The position numbers and the translations under genes were made by a program. Source: Glutamicibacter arilaitensis Re117 (GTDB lineage: Bacteria > Actinomycetota > Actinomycetes > Actinomycetales > Micrococcaceae). From it: a DNA stretch of 64,000 bases. Below, in pieces: positions 1-8,486 of this stretch; positions within the stretch are counted from its first letter, which is position 1; each line of letters opens with the position of its first letter. The notes below the pieces were generated by a model. That model had not been told where the DNA came from. It ran no database searches and saw only the letters and a list, made by a program, of their open reading frames with translations. The stretch covers positions 930,001 through 994,000 of the forward strand of contig NC_014550.1 of NCBI RefSeq assembly GCF_000197735.1. The letters run 5' to 3'.

Positions 1-1471
1 CCAACGATGCCGGGGCGTTCTTGCGGATCTTGTCCATCAGTACCGGGATCTGCGCCAAGTCGGTGAAACGCAAGGACAGCTGGTCGGTAACGTGCACGCC
101 GTGCTTGGCGGCCAACTCATCCAGGCGAACCGAGATGGTGCTTCCATCTGCCTTCAACTGGGCTGCCAGATCAGCGAGGACGATACCCGCTGAAATGCCG
201 TCCTTGTCGCGCACCAGCTCCGGAGCTACGCAGTAGCCCAGAGCTTCCTCATAGCCGTATCCCAGGTCTTCAACGCGGGAGATCCATTTGAATCCGGTCA
301 GGGTCTCTTCGTGCTCGCGTCCGGCATCCTTGGCAATGGCCGCCAGCATGCGCGAAGACACGATGGAATTGGCCAGCTTCTTGCCTTCTGGCAAGGTCTT
401 GGAAACCTGGTCTCCCAGCAGCCATCCCACTTCATCGCCGCGAAGCATTCGCCACGCATCGCCATCGAGGATGGCCGCGGCGCAGCGGTCAGCATCAGGG
501 TCATTGGCAATGACCAAGTCTGCCCCTACCTTGCGGGCCAGCTCCAACGACAAATCGATGGCGCCGGGTTCTTCGGGGTTAGGGAACTTCACGGTGGGGA
601 AGATCGGATCGGGATGTTCCTGCTCGGCGACCATGTGCACGTCAGGGAAACCAGCGTTGAGCAAAGCCTGGCGCATGGTGTGGCCACCGACTCCGTGCAT
701 CGCTGAAACCACGATGCGCAGGTTCTTGCGCGCCGCATCCTGTTCGTTCGGGGCATCGATGATCGGGTGGATCGAGGCAAGGTATGCGGCTTCGATATCG
801 CCCTCGGTGCCAATCGCCGGCAGTACCTGCCAGCCGGAGAGAGCACGCGGAATCTGGGCCACGGGCTGCTCATGGTCGATCAAGGACGCGATTTGCGCAT
901 CAATCGGCGAGACGATCTGCGCACCACGGCCCGAGGCATCAGTGATCCTGCCACCGACGTAGACCTTGTAGCCGTTGTCTCGTGGAGGGTTGTGGCTTGC
1001 AGTGACCATAACGCCGGCTTCGGCACTGAATTCGCGTACGGCCCAAGCCAAGACCGGGGTGGGCAAGGCCGATGGCATGAGCAGGACCTCAAAGCCGGCA
1101 GCGGCGAAGACACCGGCAGAATCCTGGGCAAAGACATCGGAGTTGAAGCGCGCATCGAATCCGATGACAACCTTAGGGGTGTACTGTCCGTTGGCCTGTT
1201 CGCTCAGGAACCGGGCGATGCCTGCGGCGGTGCGCATGACCACCACGCGGTTCATGCGCATTGGGCCGGCGCCCAGCTCGGCTCGCAGGCCGGCGGTGCC
1301 GAATTCCAGCACGCCGCTGAAGCGCTCGGAAATGTCCTCGAAGGCCAGCGCGTCACCCTCGGTGACGCGCTGGATCAGCAATTGCAGTTCTTCCTGCGTT
1401 TGCGGATCGGGATCCTGGGCTGCCCACTTGCCCGCCGCATCAAGCAACTGGATCTTCTGCGTGTGATTCAC
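1..1471 (-). CDS. pmmB: Phosphomannomutase/phosphoglucomutase (3' end outside window)
   Basis: Alpha-D-phosphohexomutase that interconverts hexose 1- and 6-phosphates in the cytoplasm. The N-terminal part carries the FGTAGLR signature near residue 45, the phosphoserine loop TASHNPP near residue 153, the metal-binding loop DPDADR near residue 322 and the sugar-binding EEALGY near residue 407, so the active site is complete. I start it at the GTG at 1471, preceded by GAAGGG at good spacing. The C-terminus runs off the window. It lies 53 bp downstream of the purine nucleoside phosphorylase gene on the same strand, an arrangement like deoD-pmmB of Mycobacterium, where the pair could channel (deoxy)ribose 1-phosphate. 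The family is certain; substrate preference (mannose, glucose or pentose phosphate) is not visible. Confidence 0.93.
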   Translation of the reverse strand, partial: MNHTQKIQLLDAAGKWAAQDPDPQTQEELQLLIQRVTEGDALAFEDISERFSGVLEFGTAGLRAELGAGPMRMNRVVVMRTAAGIARFLSEQANGQYTPKVVIGFDARFNSDVFAQDSAGVFAAAGFEVLLMPSALPTPVLAWAVREFSAEAGVMVTASHNPPRDNGYKVYVGGRITDASGRGAQIVSPIDAQIASLIDHEQPVAQIPRALSGWQVLPAIGTEGDIEAAYLASIHPIIDAPNEQDAARKNLRIVVSAMHGVGGHTMRQALLNAGFPDVHMVAEQEHPDPIFPTVKFPNPEEPGAIDLSLELARKVGADLVIANDPDADRCAAAILDGDAWRMLRGDEVGWLLGDQVSKTLPEGKKLANSIVSSRMLAAIAKDAGREHEETLTGFKWISRVEDLGYGYEEALGYCVAPELVRDKDGISAGIVLADLAAQLKADGSTISVRLDELAAKHGVHVTDQLSLRFTDLAQIPVLMDKIRKNAPASL

Positions 1472-1524
1472 TGATTTCCCTTCAAGGACACTACTAACTT
1501 CTTGGTACGCAAATATGGCGGAGC

Positions 1525-2334
1525 TTAGAGCTTCGCGATGATCTGTGCCAGCAATTTGGAAATGCGCGGACCGGCAGCCTGGCCGGCTTCGATTACTTCT
1601 TCGTGGCTCAGCGGTACCGGGCTGATGCCGGCGGCCAGGTTGGTGACCAGGGACATGCCGAAGATCTCCATGCCTGCGTGGCGGGCCGCGATGGCTTCCA
1701 ACGCGGTGGACATGCCAACCAGGTCGGCGCCGATTGCCTTGGCGTACTGGACTTCGGCCGGGGTTTCGTAGTGCGGTCCGGTGAACTGCGCGTAGACGCC
1801 TTCATCCAAGGTGGCATCGACTTCGCGAGCCAGGCCGCGGATGCGCGAGGAATACAGATCGGTCAGGTCGACGAAGGTCGCACCTTCCAGCGGGGAAGTG
1901 GCGGTGAGGTTGATGTGGTCGGAGATCATCACCGGGGTGCCCGGGGTCCAGTCCGGGTTCAGGCCGCCGCAGCCGTTGGTCAGGACCAGCTGCTCGCAGC
2001 CGGTGGCCGCAGCGGTGCGGATCGGGTGGACAACAGCGCGCACGCCGCGTCCTTCGTAGTAGTGGGTGCGGGCACCGAGGACCAGTACGCGCTTGCCGGT
2101 GGCAGTCAGGATCGAGGAGATGCTGCCCTTGTGGCCGGGTACTGCCGGGGCATGGAAGCCTGGGATGGAGGTGGCATCCAGGGTGTGGGTGGTTTCGCCG
2201 ATGAGTTCGGCGGCCTGGCCCCAACCGGAGCCGAGAACCAGCGCAATGTCGTGTTTTTCGACGCCGGTCTGTTCGGCGATTGCCTGGGCAGCCTGTGCAG
2301 CCAGGGCCTGTGGGTCATTATGCATATCAGTCAC
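1525..2334 (-). CDS. punA: Purine-nucleoside phosphorylase
   Basis: Phosphorolysis of purine (deoxy)nucleosides to base plus (deoxy)ribose 1-phosphate, in purine salvage. Family motifs are GSGWG near the N-terminus, ARTHYYEG (phosphate site), LTNGCGGLN, FTGPHYETPAE and VGMSTALEA, typical of the trimeric mammalian/mycobacterial-type enzyme. From the GTG at 2334 the protein is about 269 residues, the usual length; an ATG three codons in (2325) is an alternative, and a longer upstream reading has no family similarity. It is divergent from lpdA and leads the operon with phosphomannomutase. Confidence 0.93.
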   Translation of the reverse strand: MTDMHNDPQALAAQAAQAIAEQTGVEKHDIALVLGSGWGQAAELIGETTHTLDATSIPGFHAPAVPGHKGSISSILTATGKRVLVLGARTHYYEGRGVRAVVHPIRTAAATGCEQLVLTNGCGGLNPDWTPGTPVMISDHINLTATSPLEGATFVDLTDLYSSRIRGLAREVDATLDEGVYAQFTGPHYETPAEVQYAKAIGADLVGMSTALEAIAARHAGMEIFGMSLVTNLAAGISPVPLSHEEVIEAGQAAGPRISKLLAQIIAKL

Positions 2335-2451
2335 GGGAAATACGCTACCTGCAGCGGGCCGCTTTGTCAGGTGAAACCAGTGCTTCAGAACCAAAATCAC
2401 GTTCCAGGATTGTGCTTCGATGTGCGCAATCACCGTGCATGGTGAACAATA

Positions 2452-3861
2452 GTGAATGTGAGCGCAGATCGTAGGAATGAAGCAACCCGTTTAGTTATTC
2501 TCGGTGGTGGACCTGGCGGATACGAAGCTGCCATGGGGGCGGCCCAATTGGGCGCCAATGTCACCGTCGTAGAACGTGCCGGCATGGGCGGTTCGGCAGT
2601 CTTGACCGACGTCGTGCCTTCCAAGACCCTGATTGCTACCGCAGACGCAGTGCGCCGCGTGAAGCATGCCGAGACTTTTGGAGTGCACGTTGATGGCCTG
2701 GATTCGGCCGTCACTGACTTCTCAGTGGTTAACCACCGCCTGTTGGACCTTGCCAAGGAACAGTCTTCGGATATCCGAACGACCCTTGAGCGTGCCGGCG
2801 TGCGCATCGTGATCGGTGAGGGCCGGCTGCTCGATGACCATACGGTTGCCGTTTCGCACCCAGATGGTTCCGAGCAGAAGATCGAAGCCGATGCCATGCT
2901 GATTGCCGTAGGCGCCCACCCGCGTGAGCTGCCTACCGCGAAGCCGGACGGCGAGCGGATCTTCAACTGGACCCAGATCTACAACATGAACGAGGTGCCC
3001 GAGCACCTGATCGTCGTTGGTTCCGGTGTGACCGGTGCTGAGTTCGCTTCGGCCTACAACTTGCTCGGTGCCAAGGTCACGCTGGTTTCCTCGCGCGACC
3101 GCGTGCTGCCCGGCGAGGATGCAGACGCAGCGGGCGTGCTGGAAGATGCTTTCAAGGAGAACGGCGTTAACGTTGTTTCCCAGGCTCGCGCCGAGGGCGT
3201 GGAGCGCCAGGGCGACAGGGTGCTGGTCACCTTGGCGGATGGTCGCGTGCTCGAAGGCAGCCACTGCCTGGTTGCAGTGGGCGGCATCCCCAATACCGCC
3301 AACATGGGTCTGGAAGAAGCCGGTGTGCAGCTGACCGACTCGGGCCACATCAAGGTCGATGGCGTTTCGCGCACTACCGCAACGAACATCTACGCCACCG
3401 GTGACTGCACGGGCGTCTTCGCCCTGGCTTCGGTAGCAGCCATGCAGGGCCGCATTGCCGTGGCCCACCTGCTCGGCGACTCGGTAAAGCCATTGAACCT
3501 GGATCTAGTGGCATCCAACGTCTTCACCTCCCCGGAAATCGCTACCGTGGGTGTGACCCAGCGTGCGGTTGCCGAGGGCAAGTACCAGGCCAACATCATC
3601 AAGGTTGATCTGAACACCAACGCTCGCGCCAAGATGATGAACGTGGACCAGGGCTTCGTGAAGATCGTTTCCCGCAAGGGCTCGGGCACTGTTATCGGCG
3701 GTGTTGTGGTTGCTCCGCGTGCCAGTGAATTGATCTTCTCGCTGGCACTGGCGGTCCAGAACAGCCTTCATGTTGATGACGTGGCTGAGACCTTCACCGT
3801 TTACCCGTCGTTGTCCGGTTCGCTGGCCGAAGCGGCACGTCGCCTGCACCGTCATCGGTAG
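2452..3861 (+). CDS. lpdA: LpdA-type NAD(P)H-quinone dehydrogenase (flavoprotein disulfide reductase family)
   Basis: FAD-dependent oxidoreductase of about 469 residues with the FAD-binding GGGPGGYEAA near the N-terminus, a second Rossmann motif GSGVTGAEFA near residue 190, the ATGDCTG FAD segment near residue 316 and a C-terminal dimerisation domain. Two marks separate it from true lipoamide dehydrogenases: the redox-active CxxxxC is absent (the segment reads GGSAVLTDVVPSK), and the C-terminal His-Glu pair is replaced (YPSLSGS). The same losses occur in mycobacterial LpdA (Rv3303c), a quinone reductase, so that is the likely role. The start is the GTG at 2452 (GTG 2458 is possible). It is divergent from punA and followed by a strong terminator. 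Confidence 0.88.
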   Translation: MNVSADRRNEATRLVILGGGPGGYEAAMGAAQLGANVTVVERAGMGGSAVLTDVVPSKTLIATADAVRRVKHAETFGVHVDGLDSAVTDFSVVNHRLLDLAKEQSSDIRTTLERAGVRIVIGEGRLLDDHTVAVSHPDGSEQKIEADAMLIAVGAHPRELPTAKPDGERIFNWTQIYNMNEVPEHLIVVGSGVTGAEFASAYNLLGAKVTLVSSRDRVLPGEDADAAGVLEDAFKENGVNVVSQARAEGVERQGDRVLVTLADGRVLEGSHCLVAVGGIPNTANMGLEEAGVQLTDSGHIKVDGVSRTTATNIYATGDCTGVFALASVAAMQGRIAVAHLLGDSVKPLNLDLVASNVFTSPEIATVGVTQRAVAEGKYQANIIKVDLNTNARAKMMNVDQGFVKIVSRKGSGTVIGGVVVAPRASELIFSLALAVQNSLHVDDVAETFTVYPSLSGSLAEAARRLHRHR

Positions 3862-3880
3862 GTTCTGAAGAACTTTTCCA

Positions 3881-3923
3881 GGGCGGCATTTCCCTTGCAT
3901 TCAGGGAGATGCCGTCCTTTTGC
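3881..3923 (+). terminator. Rho-independent terminator of lpdA
   Basis: A stem with arms GGGCGGCATTTCCCT and AGGGAGATGCCGTCC (one mismatch region) encloses a short TGCATTC loop and is followed by TTTT. It lies 20 nt after the lpdA stop codon and just before the IS target site. Confidence 0.85.
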
Positions 3924-3962
3924 CATTAATGCCGTAATACGGGGCTATAGGCAATAAAGTGT

Positions 3963-3992
3963 GTCTGGCCCGGGCGTGTTCCCGGGCCAGAC
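3963..3992. other. Perfect hairpin inside the left end of the IS1249-type element
   Basis: GTCTGGCCCGGG and CCCGGGCCAGAC form a perfect 12-bp stem with a 6-nt loop (CGTGTT). It lies just past the transposase stop codon, so it may end its transcript, but no U-tract follows. Confidence 0.75.
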
Positions 3993-4009
3993 AACCTTAA
4001 AACCCTGCT

Positions 4010-5209
4010 CTAGTAGATATTTCTCATCCAACCACTGCGAATGAATTGCCCGTCCTCAGCGCTGGGGCCGGTGCCATAAAGCTCCGGGCCGATTGGTGCT
4101 TCATCAACCATGTGCTGCGCCTTCTTCTTCGTTTCGGGAGTGTAATGCTCCGGACGCAACAGTGTCCGCAAGGCCGGGCGGTTTCCTTCATCCGCATGAG
4201 TCCAGCAGAACCACTCGCACGCCCGCCGGCGATGCTCAATGGGCATCCCGCGGTGATAGAAAATCATGGCCCGGATGCCGGAATTCACCGCACCTTCAAT
4301 CATGTTCGTCGTCGCGTTGATTCCCAAGCCGTTCAGGTCCTTGTCCAGGTAGGTGAACAGATGCCCGCGTCGCAGGGCTTTGTTCATCGACTCGTAGGCG
4401 CTGCGTAGCCGATCGTGGGTGTACCACCACTTGCGGTTGCGTCGCAGGCCCCGCGGCCAGGCACCGGACCAGTCAGCAGCGTAGGTGCGTTCATTGATCA
4501 GCTCGTGGTTTTCGGCATGCCACGCAGCGAAGGCGGCAATCCATTCTGCCGCAGCTTCCTGGGTCCGGATTTTCGTGAGTTTCAGGCTCAAACGACGTAA
4601 CGACTTCCCTGCAGGCAAACGCGGATTCAGGGTCAGGTAGGTGCGCACGTTGCGCTGGATATGCACCAAGCAGCGTTGAATTTTCACGTTCGGCCAGAAC
4701 TCTTTGAGCGCTTTCATCAAGCCTGATCCGCCGTCGGTCACCACGACTTTCGGTTCGGGGAAATGCTGCACCAACACGGTCCACGCCTCGGCTTTTTCGC
4801 GGTCGCACCACTGCCATCCGATGACACGTCCGTGAGCGATGGCGATCAGCAGGCACCAGCCTTGGCGCAGATAGATGCCGTCGACTTGGATCTCGTCGAA
4901 GACCTCGCCGGTGTGATGCAGGTAGGGGTGCACGTTCCAGCACCAAGCGGTCTGATGCCGGAAGGTGCGGCCGGTTCCGCCGCCGAATTCGGCTTGGGAA
5001 TGTTTGCTCATCAGCCAGGAGACGAAGCCGGTGAGTTGGTTGCGGGCGGTGGTGTCTTCGCGTTTGAAAACGGTGCTGGCATTGCAGGTGATGCAGCGCC
5101 AGCGCTGGGTTCCTTTGGAGGTGGTTCCGTTTTTCTTCAGTCGGGAATGACAGATAATACAAGTATGGGATTGTCCAGTAAGCTTCACACTTATGGATTC
5201 AATACCCAT
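4010..5209 (-). CDS. IS1249-type transposase
   Basis: A 399-residue DDE transposase. An N-terminal zinc ribbon (CIICHSRLKKNG ... RWRCITC, residues 18-43) is followed by a mutator-type catalytic core with DGIYLRQG, VVTDGGSGLMKAL and NMIEGAVNSG, which supply the likely D, D and E. RCLVHIQRNVRTYL after the second Asp is typical of the IS256/mutator group. Full length with no internal stop, so possibly active. It reads towards the lpdA side of the element. Confidence 0.9.
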   Translation of the reverse strand: MGIESISVKLTGQSHTCIICHSRLKKNGTTSKGTQRWRCITCNASTVFKREDTTARNQLTGFVSWLMSKHSQAEFGGGTGRTFRHQTAWCWNVHPYLHHTGEVFDEIQVDGIYLRQGWCLLIAIAHGRVIGWQWCDREKAEAWTVLVQHFPEPKVVVTDGGSGLMKALKEFWPNVKIQRCLVHIQRNVRTYLTLNPRLPAGKSLRRLSLKLTKIRTQEAAAEWIAAFAAWHAENHELINERTYAADWSGAWPRGLRRNRKWWYTHDRLRSAYESMNKALRRGHLFTYLDKDLNGLGINATTNMIEGAVNSGIRAMIFYHRGMPIEHRRRACEWFCWTHADEGNRPALRTLLRPEHYTPETKKKAQHMVDEAPIGPELYGTGPSAEDGQFIRSGWMRNIY

Positions 5210-5218
5210 GTGAACCTT

Positions 5219-5248
5219 GATCCTGCCCCGGCTTTCCGGGGCAGGATC
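5219..5248. other. Perfect hairpin inside the right end of the IS1249-type element
   Basis: GATCCTGCCCCGG and CCGGGGCAGGATC form a perfect 13-bp stem with a CTTT loop, immediately upstream of the transposase start. A hairpin here could block read-through transcription or translation into the transposase from a flanking promoter, a known self-control strategy of IS elements. That role is inferred. Confidence 0.75.
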
Positions 5249-5544
5249 AGGTTTTCAGACATGCTTTATTGCCTATAGCCCGTAATACAAGCTCTTGTGA
5301 CGCCATTCACTTTGGCGACCGACTCTGATATAAGTGTAAAAACCGTTTTCTCAGGTCACGTCTCAATATGTGGAAGCGCATATTCCTGCTAGTAGGCCCG
5401 TGAATTGCCGTTTGCTGTTCAGTTTCATTTCATCTGGTGTCCAAATGCTGGACATCAATATCCGAATACTGGTCACCGAGGTTTACGATTATGGCAACGT
5501 AAATGAACATCTGACTCGTACTTTCACTCTAAGGAGCAGCCTCC

Positions 5545-6933
5545 ATGTCGCAGGCTAACCAAGCAGTGGCGCCGAAGGAAAACACCCGCGGCCGCGTGCT
5601 GTTTGCCAGCATGATTGGCACCACTGTCGAATTCTTCGACTTCTACGCCTACGCCACCGCGTCGGTTCTCGTTTTCCCGGCGTTGTTCTTCCCTAACGCC
5701 TCCACCATCAACGCGATCCTTTCATCGTTCGCGATCTTCGGCGTGGCTTTCGTGGCTCGTCCACTGGGTTCGATCATCTTCGGCCACTACGGCGACAAGC
5801 TCGGCCGCAAGGGCACCCTGGTGGCGTCACTGCTGCTGATGGGCATTGCCACCTTCCTGATCGGCTTCCTGCCGCCGGCCGCGGGCAACTGGACCGTTTT
5901 GGCTCCGACCGCACTGGTGCTGCTGCGCTTCGCACAGGGCCTGGCGCTGGGCGGCGAATGGTCGGGCGCGGCCCTGCTGGCCACCGAGAACGCTCCGAAG
6001 AACAAGCGCGCCATCTACGGCACTTTCCCTCAGCTGGGCGCTCCAATTGGCTTCATCATCGCCAACCTGCTGTTCGTCGCCCTGCAGACTTTCTGCACCC
6101 CAGAGCAGTTCATGGCCTGGGGCTGGCGCGTTCCGTTCTACTTCTCCGCAGTAATGGTCGTCATTGGCCTGTGGGTACGCTTGAAGCTGGTCGAATCCGC
6201 ATCCTTCAAGAAGGTGCTGGATCAGAAGAAGGTCGTCAAGTCGCCTTTCGCTGTGACCATGAAGAAGCACTGGCGTCCAACGCTGGCCGGTACCTTCATC
6301 ATGCTGGCCACCTACGTGCTGTTCTACCTGATGACCTCCTTCACGCTGACCTACGGCACTCAGCCGGCCACCGTTGAGCAGGCCACTGCAGCGGCAGAAG
6401 CCAAGGGCAAGACCTTCGACGCGACCGGTTTCGTACCGGGTCTGGGCATCGAGCGTCCGACCTTCCTGACCATGCTGATCATCGGCGTTGTCTTCTTCGG
6501 CATCTTCACCGTGGTTTCCGGCCCATTGGCAGAGAAGTTCGGCCGCCGCAAGTTCCTGATCTGGGTTACCGCGGGCATCTTCGTCTTCGGACTGTCGTGG
6601 ACCCTGTTCTTCGGTCCAGGCCAGGGCGCTGCCATGGCCGGGCTGATCATCGGGTTCACCCTGATGGGTCTGACTTTCGGTCCAATGGCTGCGTATCTGC
6701 CTGAGTTATTCCCGTCCAATGTCCGCTACACCGGCTCGGCTGTTGCCTACAACATGTCCTCGGTGATCGGTGCGGCTCCTGCTTCCTTCGTGGCTGTAGC
6801 CCTGTGGAAGGCCGGTGCGGGCAACACCACCGGCGTTGGCCTGTACTTGGCACTTGGCGCGGTACTGACCTTGGTCGCGCTGTTCATGACGCGCGATACC
6901 TCTGACATGGACATGGAAGAGTGGGTCGAGTAG
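5545..6933 (+). CDS. MFS transporter, metabolite:H+ symporter (MHS) family
   Basis: A 462-residue inner-membrane symporter with 12 predicted segments. TTVEFFDFYAYATAS at the N-terminus and FGHYGDKLGRKGTLV in the loop after segment 2 are hallmarks of the MHS branch (ShiA, ProP and KgtP relatives). GLALGGEWSGAALLATE and RRKFLIWV also fit. The substrate (a carboxylate, betaine or shikimate-like compound) cannot be read from sequence. AAGGAG lies 8 nt upstream of the ATG. A large perfect terminator follows. The IS1249-type element sits in its upstream region, ending 256 bp before the start; the leader between holds no gene I can support. Confidence 0.9.
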   Translation: MSQANQAVAPKENTRGRVLFASMIGTTVEFFDFYAYATASVLVFPALFFPNASTINAILSSFAIFGVAFVARPLGSIIFGHYGDKLGRKGTLVASLLLMGIATFLIGFLPPAAGNWTVLAPTALVLLRFAQGLALGGEWSGAALLATENAPKNKRAIYGTFPQLGAPIGFIIANLLFVALQTFCTPEQFMAWGWRVPFYFSAVMVVIGLWVRLKLVESASFKKVLDQKKVVKSPFAVTMKKHWRPTLAGTFIMLATYVLFYLMTSFTLTYGTQPATVEQATAAAEAKGKTFDATGFVPGLGIERPTFLTMLIIGVVFFGIFTVVSGPLAEKFGRRKFLIWVTAGIFVFGLSWTLFFGPGQGAAMAGLIIGFTLMGLTFGPMAAYLPELFPSNVRYTGSAVAYNMSSVIGAAPASFVAVALWKAGAGNTTGVGLYLALGAVLTLVALFMTRDTSDMDMEEWVE

Positions 6934-6950
6934 TTCGACAGTCTTGCTGA

Positions 6951-7002
6951 GGGAACGGCTCGGCGAATCATCAAGCCATGATGATTCGCCGGGCCGTTTC
7001 CC
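6951..7002 (+). terminator. Terminator after the MHS transporter
   Basis: A long stem with arms GGGAACGGCTCGGCGAATCA and, on the other side, TGATTCGCCGGGCCGTTTCCC (written as two halves around the AGCCA region) follows the stop codon by about 17 nt. Only a weak T tract (CGTTTCC) trails it. Confidence 0.8.
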
Positions 7003-7116
7003 GTTTCCGTGCTGCCTGGATGAATACGAGCTGAAAAGGGCTATCAACCCCTGAGAACTTGATGCGCGGCATGGAAGCATGGGACGCGGAATATCCAATA
7101 CCGAAGAGGAATGCTC

Positions 7117-7857
7117 ATGCGTATTGCAGTTGCCGGAGGCACCGGCGCTATCGGCACGCTGGTGGTCGAAAAACTCAAGAGTGCTGGCCACGAACCAGTG
7201 GTGCTCGCACGGTCCGTGGGATGCGACCTGGTGAACCGCAACGCGGTAAAGCAGTGGCTGGTGGACTGCCAATCGGTCATCGATGTTTCCGGAGTTTCCA
7301 CCACCAGCTCTGCTGCATCCATGCGGTATTTCACCCAATCGACGGCAAACCTCGTCAGCGTGGGGCGCGAGTCCGGGGTGCAGAACCACGTGGCGCTCTC
7401 GATCATCGGAGCGGCCGAAGTGGATTCCAGCTATTACGCGGGCAAAGCCGTGCAAGAGCGGATGCTGCACATGCTTCCCGGTGGCTACACCCTGCTGCGC
7501 ACGACCCAATTCCACGAATTCATTGGCCAGAATATCAAACGTCTGGGCGCGGGTCCGGTGCAGATGGCGCCGAAAATGCGGATGCAGCCCATCGCGGGCA
7601 TCGAAGTGGCCGCAGCACTAGTGGATCTTGCTGAGGCGCCGGCGCAGGGCGTGGTGTAAGACCTTGCTGGGCCGCAAGAAGAATACGCTCCCGACCTGTT
7701 TGCCAAGTACCTGCAGGCCCAAGGCAGGTCTCCAAAGATGGTTGAAGTGCCTGTTCCTGGCCCCATGGGCAAGGCCATGCGTGATGGGGGACTGCTGCCA
7801 GGCGGTTCCGCCCGGCTGGGCCACGAAACCTTCGACGCCTGGCTAGCGCGGCAGTAG
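7117..7857 (+). pseudogene. NmrA-like SDR family NAD(P)-binding protein, interrupted by an in-frame stop
   Basis: Atypical short-chain dehydrogenase/NmrA family: MRIAVAGGTGAIGTLVVEKL is the dinucleotide-binding Rossmann start. The ATG at 7117 is preferred over that at 7111 because AAGAGGA directly abuts 7111 but is well spaced for 7117. A TAA at 7657-7659 ends the frame after VVDLAEAPAQGVV, yet the same frame stays open to a TAG at 7855-7857 and reads as the expected C-terminus (DLAGPQEEYAPDLFAKYL ... GGLLPGGSARLGHETFDAWL). Total length would be about 247 residues, normal for this family. A single-base change (for example TAC or TAT to TAA) explains it; sequencing error or read-through are alternatives. 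The truncated form keeps the cofactor fold. Confidence 0.82.
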
Positions 7858-7959
7858 CCCGAACCAGCCTCCTTATTCAGTATCCACTGGCTGGCGAGCT
7901 GGAACTTCCAGCATCCGAATAGCCGTGACAAAACAAGTGGATTCTGGAAGCATCACGTC

Positions 7960-8415
7960 ATGGACGAAAAAGAACCGCATGTTCCCTACAATCCCACGCC
8001 TCGGGACTTTCCCGGCTTTGCGATGCCAGCTTCAGTGCCGCAAGGCATGCGTCTGGAGCTGAGCCGTTCAAGGATCAAGGATGGGCAGGATGAGAACTTT
8101 GGCGCCTGGATGGACATGCTCAATGCGCGCTACGAGGAATGCGAAGCATCCTTATCGGCACAACGGGCAGCGCTAGAAGCAACATTCAGGCATGTGGAAG
8201 CCGATGGTTCAACATGGATCTACCACCTGAGCCTGGTAGGCGAGAGCGGCGGCGGGCTCGATACGCAGCAGGAGATCGATGCGGCGCACGAAGCAGCTAG
8301 CCGCCAAGCGAAAATGCCTGACTGGGAAGAGCTTGAACCGAAGTTCCTGCTCATGCCCGATCATCTGAAGGCATCAATGGCGCACTGGGCAGAACATGGA
8401 CAGGTGCCAGAGTAG
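7960..8415 (+). CDS. DUF6176-like protein of unknown function
   Basis: A 151-residue cytoplasmic protein with no signal or membrane segment. The core (LELSRSRIKDGQDENFGAW, a conserved ...RYEECEASL helix, then TWIYHLSLVGESGGG) resembles the DUF6176 family, whose members start with a similar RIKxGK...WMxFLN segment. The function is unknown. The start is not backed by a strong ribosome site (GGAAG about 14 nt upstream). It stands alone between a broken SDR gene and a convergent terminator shared with the biotin carboxylase gene. Confidence 0.7.
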   Translation: MDEKEPHVPYNPTPRDFPGFAMPASVPQGMRLELSRSRIKDGQDENFGAWMDMLNARYEECEASLSAQRAALEATFRHVEADGSTWIYHLSLVGESGGGLDTQQEIDAAHEAASRQAKMPDWEELEPKFLLMPDHLKASMAHWAEHGQVPE

Positions 8416-8433
8416 AAGATTCCAGTGACAGAA

Positions 8434-8473
8434 CGACGCAGGGCCTGGACAAATCTGTCCAGGCCCTGCGTCG
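8434..8473. terminator. Bidirectional terminator between convergent genes
   Basis: CGACGCAGGGCCTGGACA and TGTCCAGGCCCTGCGTCG form an 18-bp perfect stem with a 4-nt loop, between the stop codons of the DUF6176-like gene (+) and the acyl-CoA carboxylase gene (-). It probably serves both. Confidence 0.88.
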
Positions 8474-8486
8474 ATACAAACGAGTG

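Larger units (their letters stand above)
3941..5280. mobile_element. IS1249-type insertion sequence (IS256 superfamily), complete
   Basis: About 1340 bp bounded by inverted repeats: GGCTATAGGCAATAAAG is perfect at 3943-3959 and, inverted, at 5264-5280, with the similarity extending inward (TGTCTG). The direct repeat CGTAATAC stands at 3933-3940 and 5281-5288 and is the likely 8-bp target duplication. Two extra G residues sit between the left copy and the perfect repeat, so the left boundary is uncertain by 2 nt. The element carries a single intact transposase gene and landed between the lpdA terminator and the MHS transporter gene. Both ends contain a perfect hairpin. Confidence 0.9.

Noticed and set aside
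5370..5558. 62-codon frame ahead of the MHS transporter
   Set aside because: Overlaps the transporter's ribosome site and start; no similarity.
7657..7659. Programmed stop read-through or selenocysteine at the SDR stop
   Set aside because: The codon is TAA, not TGA, and no structured element follows; a mutation is simpler.
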